Source: Phaeoceros laevis (taxonomy: Eukaryota; Anthocerotophyta; Anthocerotopsida; Notothyladales). Taken from it: a DNA stretch of 38,119 nucleotides. The notes under the pieces were generated by a model. The model saw nothing but the letters and a program-made list of their open reading frames with translations, ran no database searches and had not been told where the DNA came from. The translations under genes were made by a program, and so were the position numbers. Positions 1 through 8,801 of the stretch are shown here, one piece after another. The stretch's first letter is position 1. The number at the start of each line of letters is the position of its first letter. Location: contig JBNGIQ010006755.1 in NCBI GenBank assembly GCA_049999765.1, positions 1 through 38,119 of the forward strand. The letters run 5' to 3'.

Positions 1-386
1 CCTTAAGGCCCGTCATGTCTTTGAGAATCGCATTTAGCACACTCTCCATTTTTCCCCATTCGGATTTTGGACAGCCCACACCCCAAACCTGCAAGTTAAG
101 ATGGGCAGCAGACACATCTCATCATCTGTACTACCACTGTCATGTGCATGAAGTGTCCCTGCAGGGTCTTCAAGTGGAGGGCGTCAGCCTTGGGCTTTCT
201 CCATCCTGCTGGTCTTTGCATGGTGGTCGACCCTGGTTGCAAATGTGTCCAACCCCAGATATTTATATCTGTCATTGTCACCAAGGCAAAAGACATCCGT
301 TCCAGGAGAAGTTGTAGCCCTTGGTTTTGCTGCCGAAACCGTGACCGAATTTGTAGCAGCAGCAGAGTCGTAAGCGCGGTCCAGTG
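1..386. other. Left-edge intergenic DNA; possible exon fragment on the minus strand
   Basis: No complete gene is visible here. On the minus strand a splice-acceptor-like TTGCAG ends at position 89, and positions 88 to 1 then read openly (beginning V-W-G-V-G-C-P-K-S-E-W-G-K), so this could be an exon of a gene running off the left edge. I do not recognise the peptide. The rest is the 5' flank of the PPR gene that starts at 387; an in-frame stop at 354-356 closes that frame upstream. Confidence 0.2.
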
Positions 387-3300
387 ATGGAAGCTGCCTT
401 GGTGAGATGGCAGATTCGGTGCGCTAACGTTTGCAGCAGGCGCGACTCTGTTTTGGGTTGGACTTATCCATCCATGGCGGCATTCGAATGCTCAATTCTC
501 ACAAGGGCTCCAAGCGGGAACTGCCAGTCCAGTGTCTTTCCATTTGCCGAAGGAACTAGGGGCACCGTATTTGCAGGTGTAGAAACCGGTGGTAGTCGTC
601 GAGTTAGGCAGAAGCAGCTCTGGCAGGATCTTATCATAAATCCGTCAGAATGGTGGGACATCAGGCACGTGAAGGCACGACCATCTCATTCACACCATCA
701 ACGCCTTCCGGATGCCTTTCAGACAAGGTGCTGTTGCTTTGCCTGGAATAGTTGTGACACAACCCGTAATTCGCTTGCAGAGAAGCGACAGGCACCCAGA
801 TTTCTGCCACAAAAGGTCAGGGGAAGGGCTCTGGTTGGACAGTCGATACAAGCCTGCGTGGGTGGACTCCCGGTTAGCCACATTGGGTGCCCAGCTACAG
901 AGTCGCCCGGGGAGCGTTCACTTGCTTCCCATCGATGGCGAGCTTCAGAATCTGTGCCAGCAAGGACATCTGGACAAGGCAATGGACCTCTTGTTCAGCA
1001 TGGACCAACAGGGGACTGTTCCTTCCGTGGATGCCTACAGATGTCTCCTGAGGACATGTACCAAAAGGAAGGCCTTGTTTCAGGCTAGGCGGGTGCATGC
1101 ACATCTGGCCCAGCATGGGTTGGAGTTCACCGAGTTTCTGGGCGAATCTGTAGTGAGCACGTTGGTGAAGTGCGGTGGTTTGCAATATGCTCTCCAGGTA
1201 TTTCACAGGTTGCCGCACCCAGATGTACACTGCTGGACAGCCGTGATTTCCGGGTATGCCAGTGCTGGACAAGCCGAAGAAGCTCTCAGAATGTACGACA
1301 GAATGTTAGTGGAACGTGTTCAACCAAATGCATTCACCTTTGTCAGCTTGCTCAAAGCTTGCAGCGAAATTGCTGATTTGAAATGGGGCAGGCACATTCA
1401 TACGGAAGCTGCAAAATATAGGTGCGAGTCTCATCTCTTTGTGGGTGCGGCGTTGATTGACATGTATTTCAAGTGTGGGAGCATAATGGATGCGCAGACT
1501 GCATTCGATGAGTTGTGCCAGCGGGATGTGGTGTCATGGAATGTGATATTGGCAGCATATGCTGACCAGGGCCAACCAGGGAAGACTGTACAGCTCTATG
1601 AAGAAATGCGGGAGGAAGGTGTGAGTCCAAACGTTCGGACCTTTGTGAGTGCTCTTCGAGCATGTGGCATGCTTGCAGAGACAGGGGCAGATGTTGCTGC
1701 TGATGGGCAAGCATTCAGAGCCACGTCATTTACCATGGGGAAGGCAATCCATGCGGATGCTTGGAGAAAGGGGTACGTTACAGACGTGTTTGTTGGTAGC
1801 ACACTCGTGAGTATGTATGGTAAGCATGGCAGCCCTCTGGATGCACAAAATGCCTTCGATGGGTCGTTTCAACGTGATGTAGTCTTATGGACTGCCATGC
1901 TTACAGCACATAACCGCCAGCCGGAAATGGTGTTGCAGCTGTACCAACAAATGTGGGAAGAAGGCGTCTGTCCAGATCCTCATTCCTTTGTGTGTACTGT
2001 TCAAGCATGTGGCAAACTTGCAGAGAGCGAACTGGATATCATGGTAGAAGGGCATTCCACCAAACTGAGCTCTTTACAAATGTGCAAGGTAATGCATGCT
2101 GTTGCTTGGATGAAGGGCTTTGAGTCAGATGTCTTTGTTGCAAACTCGCTCATTAGTATGTATGGTAAGTGTGGGAGCACTGTAGATGCAGAGAACCTTT
2201 TTAATTGTTTATCACAGCGAGACGAGGTATCCTGGACAGCCATGCTTGCAGCTTATAATCAGCAAGGCCAAGCTGCGAAGGCATTGCAGCTATACACAGA
2301 AATGCAGGAGGAAGGTGTGAGCCCAGACATTCGCACATTCGTGATTGCGCTACAAGCATGTAGCATGGCTTTGGAGAAGGAGTCAGATGATAGGTTGGAT
2401 GGGCTGTCCACGAAGGTAAATTCTGTAGTAATGGGTAAGGCTATACATGCTGATGCCTGGAGGAAGGGCTACGACGTTGATGTTTATGTTGGTAGCACCC
2501 TCATCACAATGTATGGGAACTTTGGCAGCATGGAAGATGCAGAGATTGTGTTCTATGGGCTGTCCCAGCAGAATGTGGTGTCATGGACTGCGATGCTTGC
2601 TGCATGTGTTGAGCATGGTGATGCAGAAAAGGCTTTGCAGCTATTCCAGAAAATGCAGGATGAAGGAGTTAGTCCAGATGCTCAGACGTTCTTGATCGTT
2701 CTGCAAGCATGTGAGCTGCTTGCAGAGGAGGAAGAACATGTCATGGTTGATGGGCGACCTACCAAAGTAGAGTCTTTAGAGATGGGGAAGGTACTTCATG
2801 CGCATGTTTGGAGGAGGGGCTTTGATTCGAATGGCTATGTTGGTAGCATGATAATTAGCATGTATGGCAAGTGTGGAAGCATTTTGGATGCGCAGAAAGT
2901 ACTTGATGATGAGTTATCTAACCAAAATGTGGTCTTATGGAATGCCATGCTTGCAGCGATTATCGATCATGGTGATGCAGTGGAGGCTTTGCAGCTGTAC
3001 AGGCAAATACTACAGCAAGGTATGAGCCCAAATGATCGCACGTATGTAAGTGCTATCCAAGCGTGTGGCATGCTTGCGGAGAAGGAAGCAGATACTATGA
3101 TGGATGGGAGATACAGCAAAGTAGAGTCTCTAGACATGGGGAAGACAATTCATTCTCATGCTAGGAAGAGGGGTTATGATTCAAATGTCTTTGTTGGTAG
3201 CATCCTTGTCAGTATGTACGGAAAGTGTGGGAGCATTTTGGATGCAGAGTACGCGTTCCATGGTTTGTCTAAGCACAATGTCGTGTCATGGACTACTATG

Positions 3301-4476
3301 CTTTCAGTGTGCATTGAACAGGATGAAATAGAGAAAGGTTTGAATGTGTACAGAAATATGCAGCAGCAAGGTGTGAGTCCAGATGTTCCAACGTTTGTCA
3401 GTGCTTTACAAGCATGTGGCAGGCTCGCAGGCGGGGAAGTGGATACCATGGTGGATGGTCGATTGGCTAAGTTGAAGGCTTTAACTATGGTAAAGGCAAT
3501 GCATGCTGAAGCATGCATTAGGGGGTACCATTTGTATGACATAGTTGTTAGCACCCTTCTGGATATCTATGGGAAATGTAGGAGCGTTGAAGATGCATGG
3601 AATGTGTTCAACAGCTTGCCTAAGCATGACGTGGTGGCTTGGAATGCAATGCTCACGTTGTATGTAGAACATGCCCAAACAGAGGAAGTTTGGCAGCTGT
3701 ACAGACAAATGCAAGAACGAGGCGTGAGTCCAAATGACTTCACACTAGTCTGCATCTTGCAATTGTGCTGCAAGACAGGAAGCTTGAGCAGTCTCAGGCA
3801 GCTTCATCAAACTTTAGTCTCTAGTGAGAAGGACTTAAGTCCTCTTCTGTCAAACACACTAATTGTGGCATATGGCAGATGTGCTAGCATGGTAGACGCG
3901 CAGAGAGTTTTTGACACCAGGGCCCAACGTGATGTGGTGTCATGGACCTCATTAATCACTGGTTATGCCAGACAAGGACAGTGCACAGCAAGCCTCCAAT
4001 GCTATGAGGAAATGCGGCAGACTGGCATCGAGCCAGACGGAGTGACATTTCTTGCTCTTCTCTGTGCTTGCAGTCATGGTGGCATGGTGGACAAAGGTGT
4101 TGAGTACTTTGAATCTATGAGCCGTGATTATGGCATTACTCCAGAGGTTGAGCATTATGTGAGCCTGGTAGACCTCTTTGGGCGTGCAGGAGCTTTCACA
4201 AGGCTAGAGAATTTACTGGCGACAATGCCAATCCAACCGGATCTGGCCATTTGGTTGAGTGTGCTGGGGGCCTGTCGGAAGCATGGCAAAGTTGAATTGG
4301 GAGAGCATGCTTTTAATTGTGCAGTGCGCTTGCAGCCAAAGCATCCTGCCGCATATGTCTTGCTCTCAAATATCTATGCTGATGCTGGGCGTTTCGATCT
4401 TGCCAAGAGTATGAAGAACTTGAGATTAACTGAAGGTGCCTGGAAGAAGCCTGGGCAGACCTGGATAGAGCATTAG
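387..4476 (+). CDS. PLS-class PPR protein with N-terminal PDF motif, E-type C-terminus
   Basis: Giant organelle-type PPR protein, proposed as join(387..668,781..4476), 1325 aa. The 112-nt GT-AG intron (669-780) is inferred because it joins the two halves of one motif in frame: W79 and WWD at 89-91 in exon 1, then HPDF, LWL and AWV in exon 2 (about 95-125). This pattern matches the PDF motif of plant OSB single-stranded-DNA-binding proteins. The N-terminus is Arg-rich and poor in acidic residues, as expected for a mitochondrial or plastid transit peptide (inference). Tandem P-L-S PPR triplets follow to about residue 1220; six carry an extra segment of about 16 residues. The C-terminus has an E1 region and stops after GQTWIEH, where the paralogue at 8802-12509 continues. 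PLS-E proteins usually specify C-to-U editing sites in organelle RNA. If the intron is wrong, an ATG at 712 gives a 1254-aa protein with half the PDF motif. Confidence 0.85.
669..780 (+). other. Inferred intron in the first PPR gene
   Basis: GTGAAG donor and TTCGCTTGCAG acceptor, 112 nt. Removing it fuses WWDIRH to RSDRHPDF in frame and restores a PDF motif matching the uninterrupted one in the PPR gene at 14207-16852. The alternative is a frameshift mutation. Confidence 0.6.
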
Positions 4477-5032
4477 TTGGATATACACAGGTTTTTGGTA
4501 GAGGACGGCAAGCAGCAGCCCACAGTCGATTCCGTGCCTTGTTAAGAAGGCAGAAAGTATCCCACATTTCATGGCATATCAGAAAACACAAGTCTAGGTG
4601 CTTGGATTGTGCGGGGCTGTTGACAAAACTTCTGTTCGGAAAAACTTGCCAGGCTTCAGATTCTCGCTCTGTCCTCGGAGAAGCTGTCATCGATGCAGTG
4701 GAGGGAGGTCACTGCAGACAATGCTAGTGAGCCCAGATTCTTACAAGTCATTGCTGGAGCCTTCTCGAAGGCACTGTCTCAGTCTGCAGGGCATAACGTC
4801 TGAGACGTGGTTGTTCACCTGAAGGGAACTCGAAGCGGGGACAGCTTCCCAAGTTTATCTGTACGGAGTAACACAGGATTGAATTTCCGCAAACGAGTGG
4901 CGTGCCGACAAGTTCTGCTCAAATCTGGGACTCGCAGGTATATCGCCAAACGGCTGGCGTTATTCAGTATCAACTTTTTCTGCCCCATACCAAGAATAGC
5001 AGAATGAGGCTATCACCCGGTTGTATCCTCCC
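4477..5032 (+). other. 3' flank of PPR gene with decayed E2 sequence
   Basis: Right after the TAG at 4474-4476 the same frame still encodes a diverged match to the paralogue's continuation (LDIHRFLVEDGKQQ here, MQEVHTFVVADQ in the other gene), so the stop looks secondary. After about 4540 I see no coding or repeat signal. Confidence 0.5.
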
Positions 5033-5326
5033 TTAAAGGAAACCGGCTTGTTATAAAGCCCGCGCTCGCCCCGGGATTATGAGCGTAATCCCGCTCCTTT
5101 ATGGAGATTAGCACCGGGTAGCACATTACTAGCAACGCCGGGTAGCACATTACCAACGCCGGGTAGCACATTGTGCCTGCAAGTCGCGGGATTACGCTCA
5201 TAATCCCGGGGCTCGCGCGGGCTTTATAACTCGCCGCTTCCCCCCTTTAAGTTAAAAGGAAGGCGGTCGCACCGGGTAGCATTACCGGTGCTAATGCCAT
5301 AACCCAGTGCTCCCGGCTTCCTTTAA
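5033..5326. repeat. Nested fold-back / MITE-like element
   Basis: A stack of inverted repeats. Outer arms are 5033-5046 and 5313-5326 (13 of 14 bases pair). An inner pair of 45-bp arms, 5050-5094 and 5186-5230, is near perfect with two mismatches. The roughly 90-bp loop holds three copies of CCGGGTAGCACATT (from 5114, 5138 and 5159), and a related copy lies at 5272. A second small hairpin spans 5251-5327. There is no coding capacity and no clear target-site duplication. The structure fits a non-autonomous fold-back transposon. Confidence 0.6.
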
Positions 5327-5464
5327 CATAATAAATTGAACTCATTCTTGCGTTCGCAAAGCTGTTGTGAGGAAAGGTTTCTGCCCACATGACTAGCAAC
5401 ATTCCTCTTGACTCTAGTGGTCCATTGTCAGGCCGCAGCAACAGGGCACGAGTTGCTATTTAGC

Positions 5465-6928
5465 TTAGGCAATTACAGGCCGCTGCTTTTTCTTTTCGCG
5501 CTTTCGTCCCGATTTCTTGCTTTGTGTACTGGACGACCCGAACAGGTAAGGAGTTATGACTGCCTTCACAGGGCTGGATTGCTCATCTTTCAGATGCTCG
5601 GAGACATCTTGGATAGGCGTGCATTCTCCTCCTCCGTCTACGGGGAGCATTCGGGAAAACAGGGCCAGGAAAAACCCATCTGTGTTATCCCTCTCTGCTG
5701 CTGTCCGGAGCAAATGGTGAGCACCATAAAAAACAGGCAGACCCCTATGAGGCCAATCCGGAAACGGTGTCGATAGCTGGAAACCACGAGTGCCGGCGAA
5801 TTGAAGCAGTCCACTGACGACGTCCTCATTTTCCCTCTGATGAATAGAGCAGGTGCTGTACACCACTCTTTCCGCATTTGGAAAGGAAAGCGCATGCCGC
5901 AGAGCAGCTTCTTGAAATCTCGCAAGCTGCTCCACCCTCCGCTGCTCTGACTCTACGTCCTTGCCGGAAGTTGATGACGGAAGAAGATGGTCCAGCCGCC
6001 TTAGGGAAGTACCTGACCCGGAACAAGAGGGGTCCAACAAGATAGCCTTGACATCCGAGAAGCGGGGTGAATTGACATCAGCTTTCAAAAAATCCTGGTG
6101 GAGGACCTCCACGTTCGAGGCGCCAGCAAGCTGAACGGTCTGCTGCAACCGCTTCAACCTCACGGGGTCGAGCTCGCAGGCACTGATCTTTCCCCTCCCT
6201 TGCATCAAAGCCGCCAAATGAGCTGTTTTGTTGCCCGGAGCAGCACAGGCGTCCAATACATGCCAGTCCTCTTCAGGAGCTAATGCCTGTGCGGGCATGC
6301 AGCTCGACTTCCCCTGCAACAAAACCGACCCGTCCTTGACCAGAGGATGCTGATGTAAGTCAGTTGCAGGTGGAAGCACAAGCAGATGCTCTATGAGGTC
6401 ATCTTGCTTCGCCGTAGGGTACTTGAGCTGCAGGACCTTCAACACGTCATCCACCTTGCTCTTCAACGTGTTCACCCTCACATAGCGAGGAAACGCTGCA
6501 ACATCCGGTGCTGAAGTGGAAGGCAGCAGGTCCTGTGGCTCGGAGACGTTCTTCTTCACTAAAAGCCTGGCCAGCGCTGCACGGAAAGCACTCTTGCGGG
6601 AAAGAACCAGCTTCTCAGCGTTCCCTGTCGCATTGTCCAGCTGCTGCCCGAAGAGTAGCTCGTAGATCAAGACATACAAGAGCTCCACCTGCACCTTGCC
6701 GGACTTCGATTTGCCCAAATCCGTAGCTGCCAAAATTTGCTGCAGCAGAGGGAGGTACCTGAGAGTATGACAGGTAAGAGCAAGGGTGGCCTGCTTGCTG
6801 GATATAGAGGATGAGTAAACAAGGGACTTGATAGAGGAGGTTGCCTGCTTTCGGGCGTCCCCCTGAAGCACCGATGCAAGAACTCTGGCGGCATCACGCC
6901 GCACCTTCTGTGCCAAAGAGGGCCTCAT
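5465..6928 (-). CDS. NSUN5: NSUN5/Rcm1-type 25S/28S rRNA cytosine-C5 methyltransferase
   Basis: SAM-dependent RNA m5C methyltransferase of the NOP2/Sun family, 487 aa in one exon. Motif I is DACAAPGNKT (residues 226-235), which binds SAM. Motif IV is LDPSCSGSG with Cys302, the release cysteine. Motif VI is VVYSTCSIHQRENE with Cys360, the cysteine that attacks the base. The N-terminal helical region (1-140) and the run PRYVRVNTLK (147-156) are typical of the NSUN5/Rcm1 branch, which methylates one cytosine of the large-subunit rRNA. The Lys/Arg-rich tail (about 466-484) suits nucleolar targeting. The ATG follows an AACCCTAA telobox by 11 nt. The gene is divergent from the F-box gene, with 245 bp between start codons. 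All catalytic residues are present. NSUN5 rather than NOP2 is chosen from the overall layout. Confidence 0.92.
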   Translation of the reverse strand: MRPSLAQKVRRDAARVLASVLQGDARKQATSSIKSLVYSSSISSKQATLALTCHTLRYLPLLQQILAATDLGKSKSGKVQVELLYVLIYELLFGQQLDNATGNAEKLVLSRKSAFRAALARLLVKKNVSEPQDLLPSTSAPDVAAFPRYVRVNTLKSKVDDVLKVLQLKYPTAKQDDLIEHLLVLPPATDLHQHPLVKDGSVLLQGKSSCMPAQALAPEEDWHVLDACAAPGNKTAHLAALMQGRGKISACELDPVRLKRLQQTVQLAGASNVEVLHQDFLKADVNSPRFSDVKAILLDPSCSGSGTSLRRLDHLLPSSTSGKDVESEQRRVEQLARFQEAALRHALSFPNAERVVYSTCSIHQRENEDVVSGLLQFAGTRGFQLSTPFPDWPHRGLPVFYGAHHLLRTAAERDNTDGFFLALFSRMLPVDGGGECTPIQDVSEHLKDEQSSPVKAVITPYLFGSSSTQSKKSGRKREKKKQRPVIA

Positions 6929-7173
6929 AGCACTATCAATTAGGGTTCCCAGGCTGGACTAGAGCCATATGTGACATGTCCTGGTGACTCTGGTCGGGTT
7001 GCAAGTGAGTTAGTACCGTATCATTCTCGAGACGGACGACGTCCGTGCATTTAAGGCTAGGCAGCTACTAATGTGTCGAGAGCAGGTTACCCGAGCAGCC
7101 GAGCCCTTGGTTATTCTGACCAGTTGGAGATATCACCTGGTAGCCCGCATTAGACCTAGGCAGGCCCGGAGCG
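6929..7173. promoter_or_regulatory. Shared divergent promoter of NSUN5 and F-box genes
   Basis: Only 245 bp separate the two start codons, so the region must hold both promoters and 5' UTRs. It contains one telobox next to the NSUN5 ATG. I see no convincing TATA box on either strand. Confidence 0.55.
6940..6947 (-). promoter_or_regulatory. Telobox AACCCTAA
   Basis: Reads TTAGGGTT on the plus strand and AACCCTAA on the NSUN5 sense strand, 11 nt before its ATG. Teloboxes near the transcription start are typical of plant ribosomal-protein and ribosome-biogenesis genes, which agrees with the rRNA methyltransferase call. Confidence 0.55.
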
Positions 7174-8400
7174 ATGGAGGGGAGGAGGAAGGCGCCGGGG
7201 CTGAATCAGGAGCTGCCGGATGAGTTGCTGGCAGCAGAGATTTTCCCACGGCTGTCGCTGCCGATTCTGCTGAGCATTCGGCGGACCTGCAGGCAGTGGA
7301 ATCGGCTGGTTTTGTGTGACAGGAGGATTTTACAGGGCACCGACCTCCGGAAATGTCTTGTGAAGACATTCAGGAGGGAAGGAGACGGTCCCGCAGGCGG
7401 CTGGTTTGCCCTCGCTCACCAACCGCTGACAGGGGAGTGGTACTCGGGTCCCATCCCGTGGATTGCCAGGCCGGAACTGGAGTGCTATCACCGAGCGGAG
7501 CTTATGGAGGCAGAAGGTCCCTTCCTCCTCTACCACATCGTCCGCAAGTGGTCCAAGGCGGACAGGTACATTGTCCAGAACCCCCTGACCAGCAGCCACC
7601 ACCTTCTGCCAGAGCCTCAACCTGATTGTATGCCGCGCCCAAGGCGGCAGTTCGATGTCTACCGCTCTGCCAAGCTCATTCCAGGGGCTTCTGGGAAATT
7701 CACAGACTACAGAGCAGTGATGGTGACTGTTGTTGTGCCCAAAGGGTACGCTGGTGCCAAAGGCGTCTTCTACACGCACCTGTACTGCCGGGAGACTGAT
7801 AGTTGGAGGTTCATCACCTGCGTACAGATGGAGGACGACGAAGTGTGGTCCGACACCCGGCGGTGGGTTCCCCTGGCGGATTGTTTTGATGGCAGGTTTG
7901 TTTATTTCTCCTTCCATGTTTATGGAGTGCCTGTGGTACCTAGGAAGCTGTGGGCTTTCGACACTGTGCTGGAGACATGGAAGCATATTTGCACCAAGCT
8001 GCTTGAGGCTCGAGAACCCAAGGATTCAGTCTGTTACGGAAGGCTTCGTACAGAGTATGTGGCATGTCTGGGGAAGCTCATTGCCCTCTCTGCAGACTAC
8101 AGCTCATGCCAGCAGATCATCGATGAGTACTCGGAGGAAAGTGGTACTGGGACATGGAGGCAGCTGTGTGTGAAGAAGTTCAAGGAACATATCTGGAGAT
8201 GGTCGACTCGAAGCCGGCAACGCTACCCTGTGGTGAACCAGTGCATCTTTTTCTGTCCAGTTTTCTCAGATCGTTCAATTTTTGTTTACAATCTTCATGA
8301 AAGATCTTGGGAGTGTGTGGCTGTCCCTCACAATCAGCCGAGTGAGATAGCTGAAATCCCATTCATCGGCATGACGCCTAGTCGTCATGCCGTGCCTTGA
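7174..8400 (+). CDS. F-box protein, Kelch/galactose-oxidase-like C-terminal region
   Basis: Probable substrate receptor of an SCF (SKP1-Cullin-F-box) ubiquitin ligase, 408 aa, single exon. The F-box is at about residues 12-50: LPDELLAAEIFPRL, then LSIRRTCRQWNRLVL, with the usual Leu/Pro start and Trp near the end. The rest resembles plant F-box/Kelch proteins in layout, with repeated beta-strand-like stretches containing aromatic pairs (for example KLWAFDTVLETWKHI around 265 and SIFVYNLHERSWECV around 370). Individual Kelch repeats are degenerate, so the substrate cannot be guessed. The ATG at 7174 fits the F-box position. It shares a promoter region with NSUN5. No defects are seen. Confidence 0.85.
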   Translation: MEGRRKAPGLNQELPDELLAAEIFPRLSLPILLSIRRTCRQWNRLVLCDRRILQGTDLRKCLVKTFRREGDGPAGGWFALAHQPLTGEWYSGPIPWIARPELECYHRAELMEAEGPFLLYHIVRKWSKADRYIVQNPLTSSHHLLPEPQPDCMPRPRRQFDVYRSAKLIPGASGKFTDYRAVMVTVVVPKGYAGAKGVFYTHLYCRETDSWRFITCVQMEDDEVWSDTRRWVPLADCFDGRFVYFSFHVYGVPVVPRKLWAFDTVLETWKHICTKLLEAREPKDSVCYGRLRTEYVACLGKLIALSADYSSCQQIIDEYSEESGTGTWRQLCVKKFKEHIWRWSTRSRQRYPVVNQCIFFCPVFSDRSIFVYNLHERSWECVAVPHNQPSEIAEIPFIGMTPSRHAVP

Positions 8401-8801
8401 AATTGCAAGGCTCTTGGTAGCTACCCGGTCTTATTTCTTTTTTGCTACAGCCACACATGTGTCCTTTTTTGCTTCCATAAATCGATTCATGCTCAAGTAG
8501 TTGGAGGACGCATTCTGCAGTCGGGCATTGGCGGCGCACCGTCTTAAAGGCTGACAAGCAAATGAAACCTATGCCATGTTCAGTAAGTGCAATTTCCGGA
8601 ACCCCTGAGTCCTGTATTCGTTTTTCAGTACTCATCGGTCAAACGACAGATACGAACCTGAGGTTGCAGAGTCTCACACTGAATGACAGCTCATTTCCAC
8701 GGACTGTATGTGGTATGTACATACACCTGACCTGGCAACTTCTTGTGACTGCTAGACGTCCTGCTAGTCGACCCTGTACGGCTGGGAGGATGCCTGTCTC
8801 A
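8401..8801. other. Convergent intergenic region
   Basis: Lies between the 3' ends of the F-box gene (+) and the second PPR gene (-). It should contain both 3' UTRs. I looked on the minus strand for the missing DYW half of the PPR protein and found no CxxCH or DYW-like sequence. Confidence 0.5.

Noticed and set aside
4474-4476. Stop codon removable by U-to-C RNA editing
   Set aside because: U-to-C editing of stops in ferns and hornworts acts on organelle transcripts; this is a nuclear gene.
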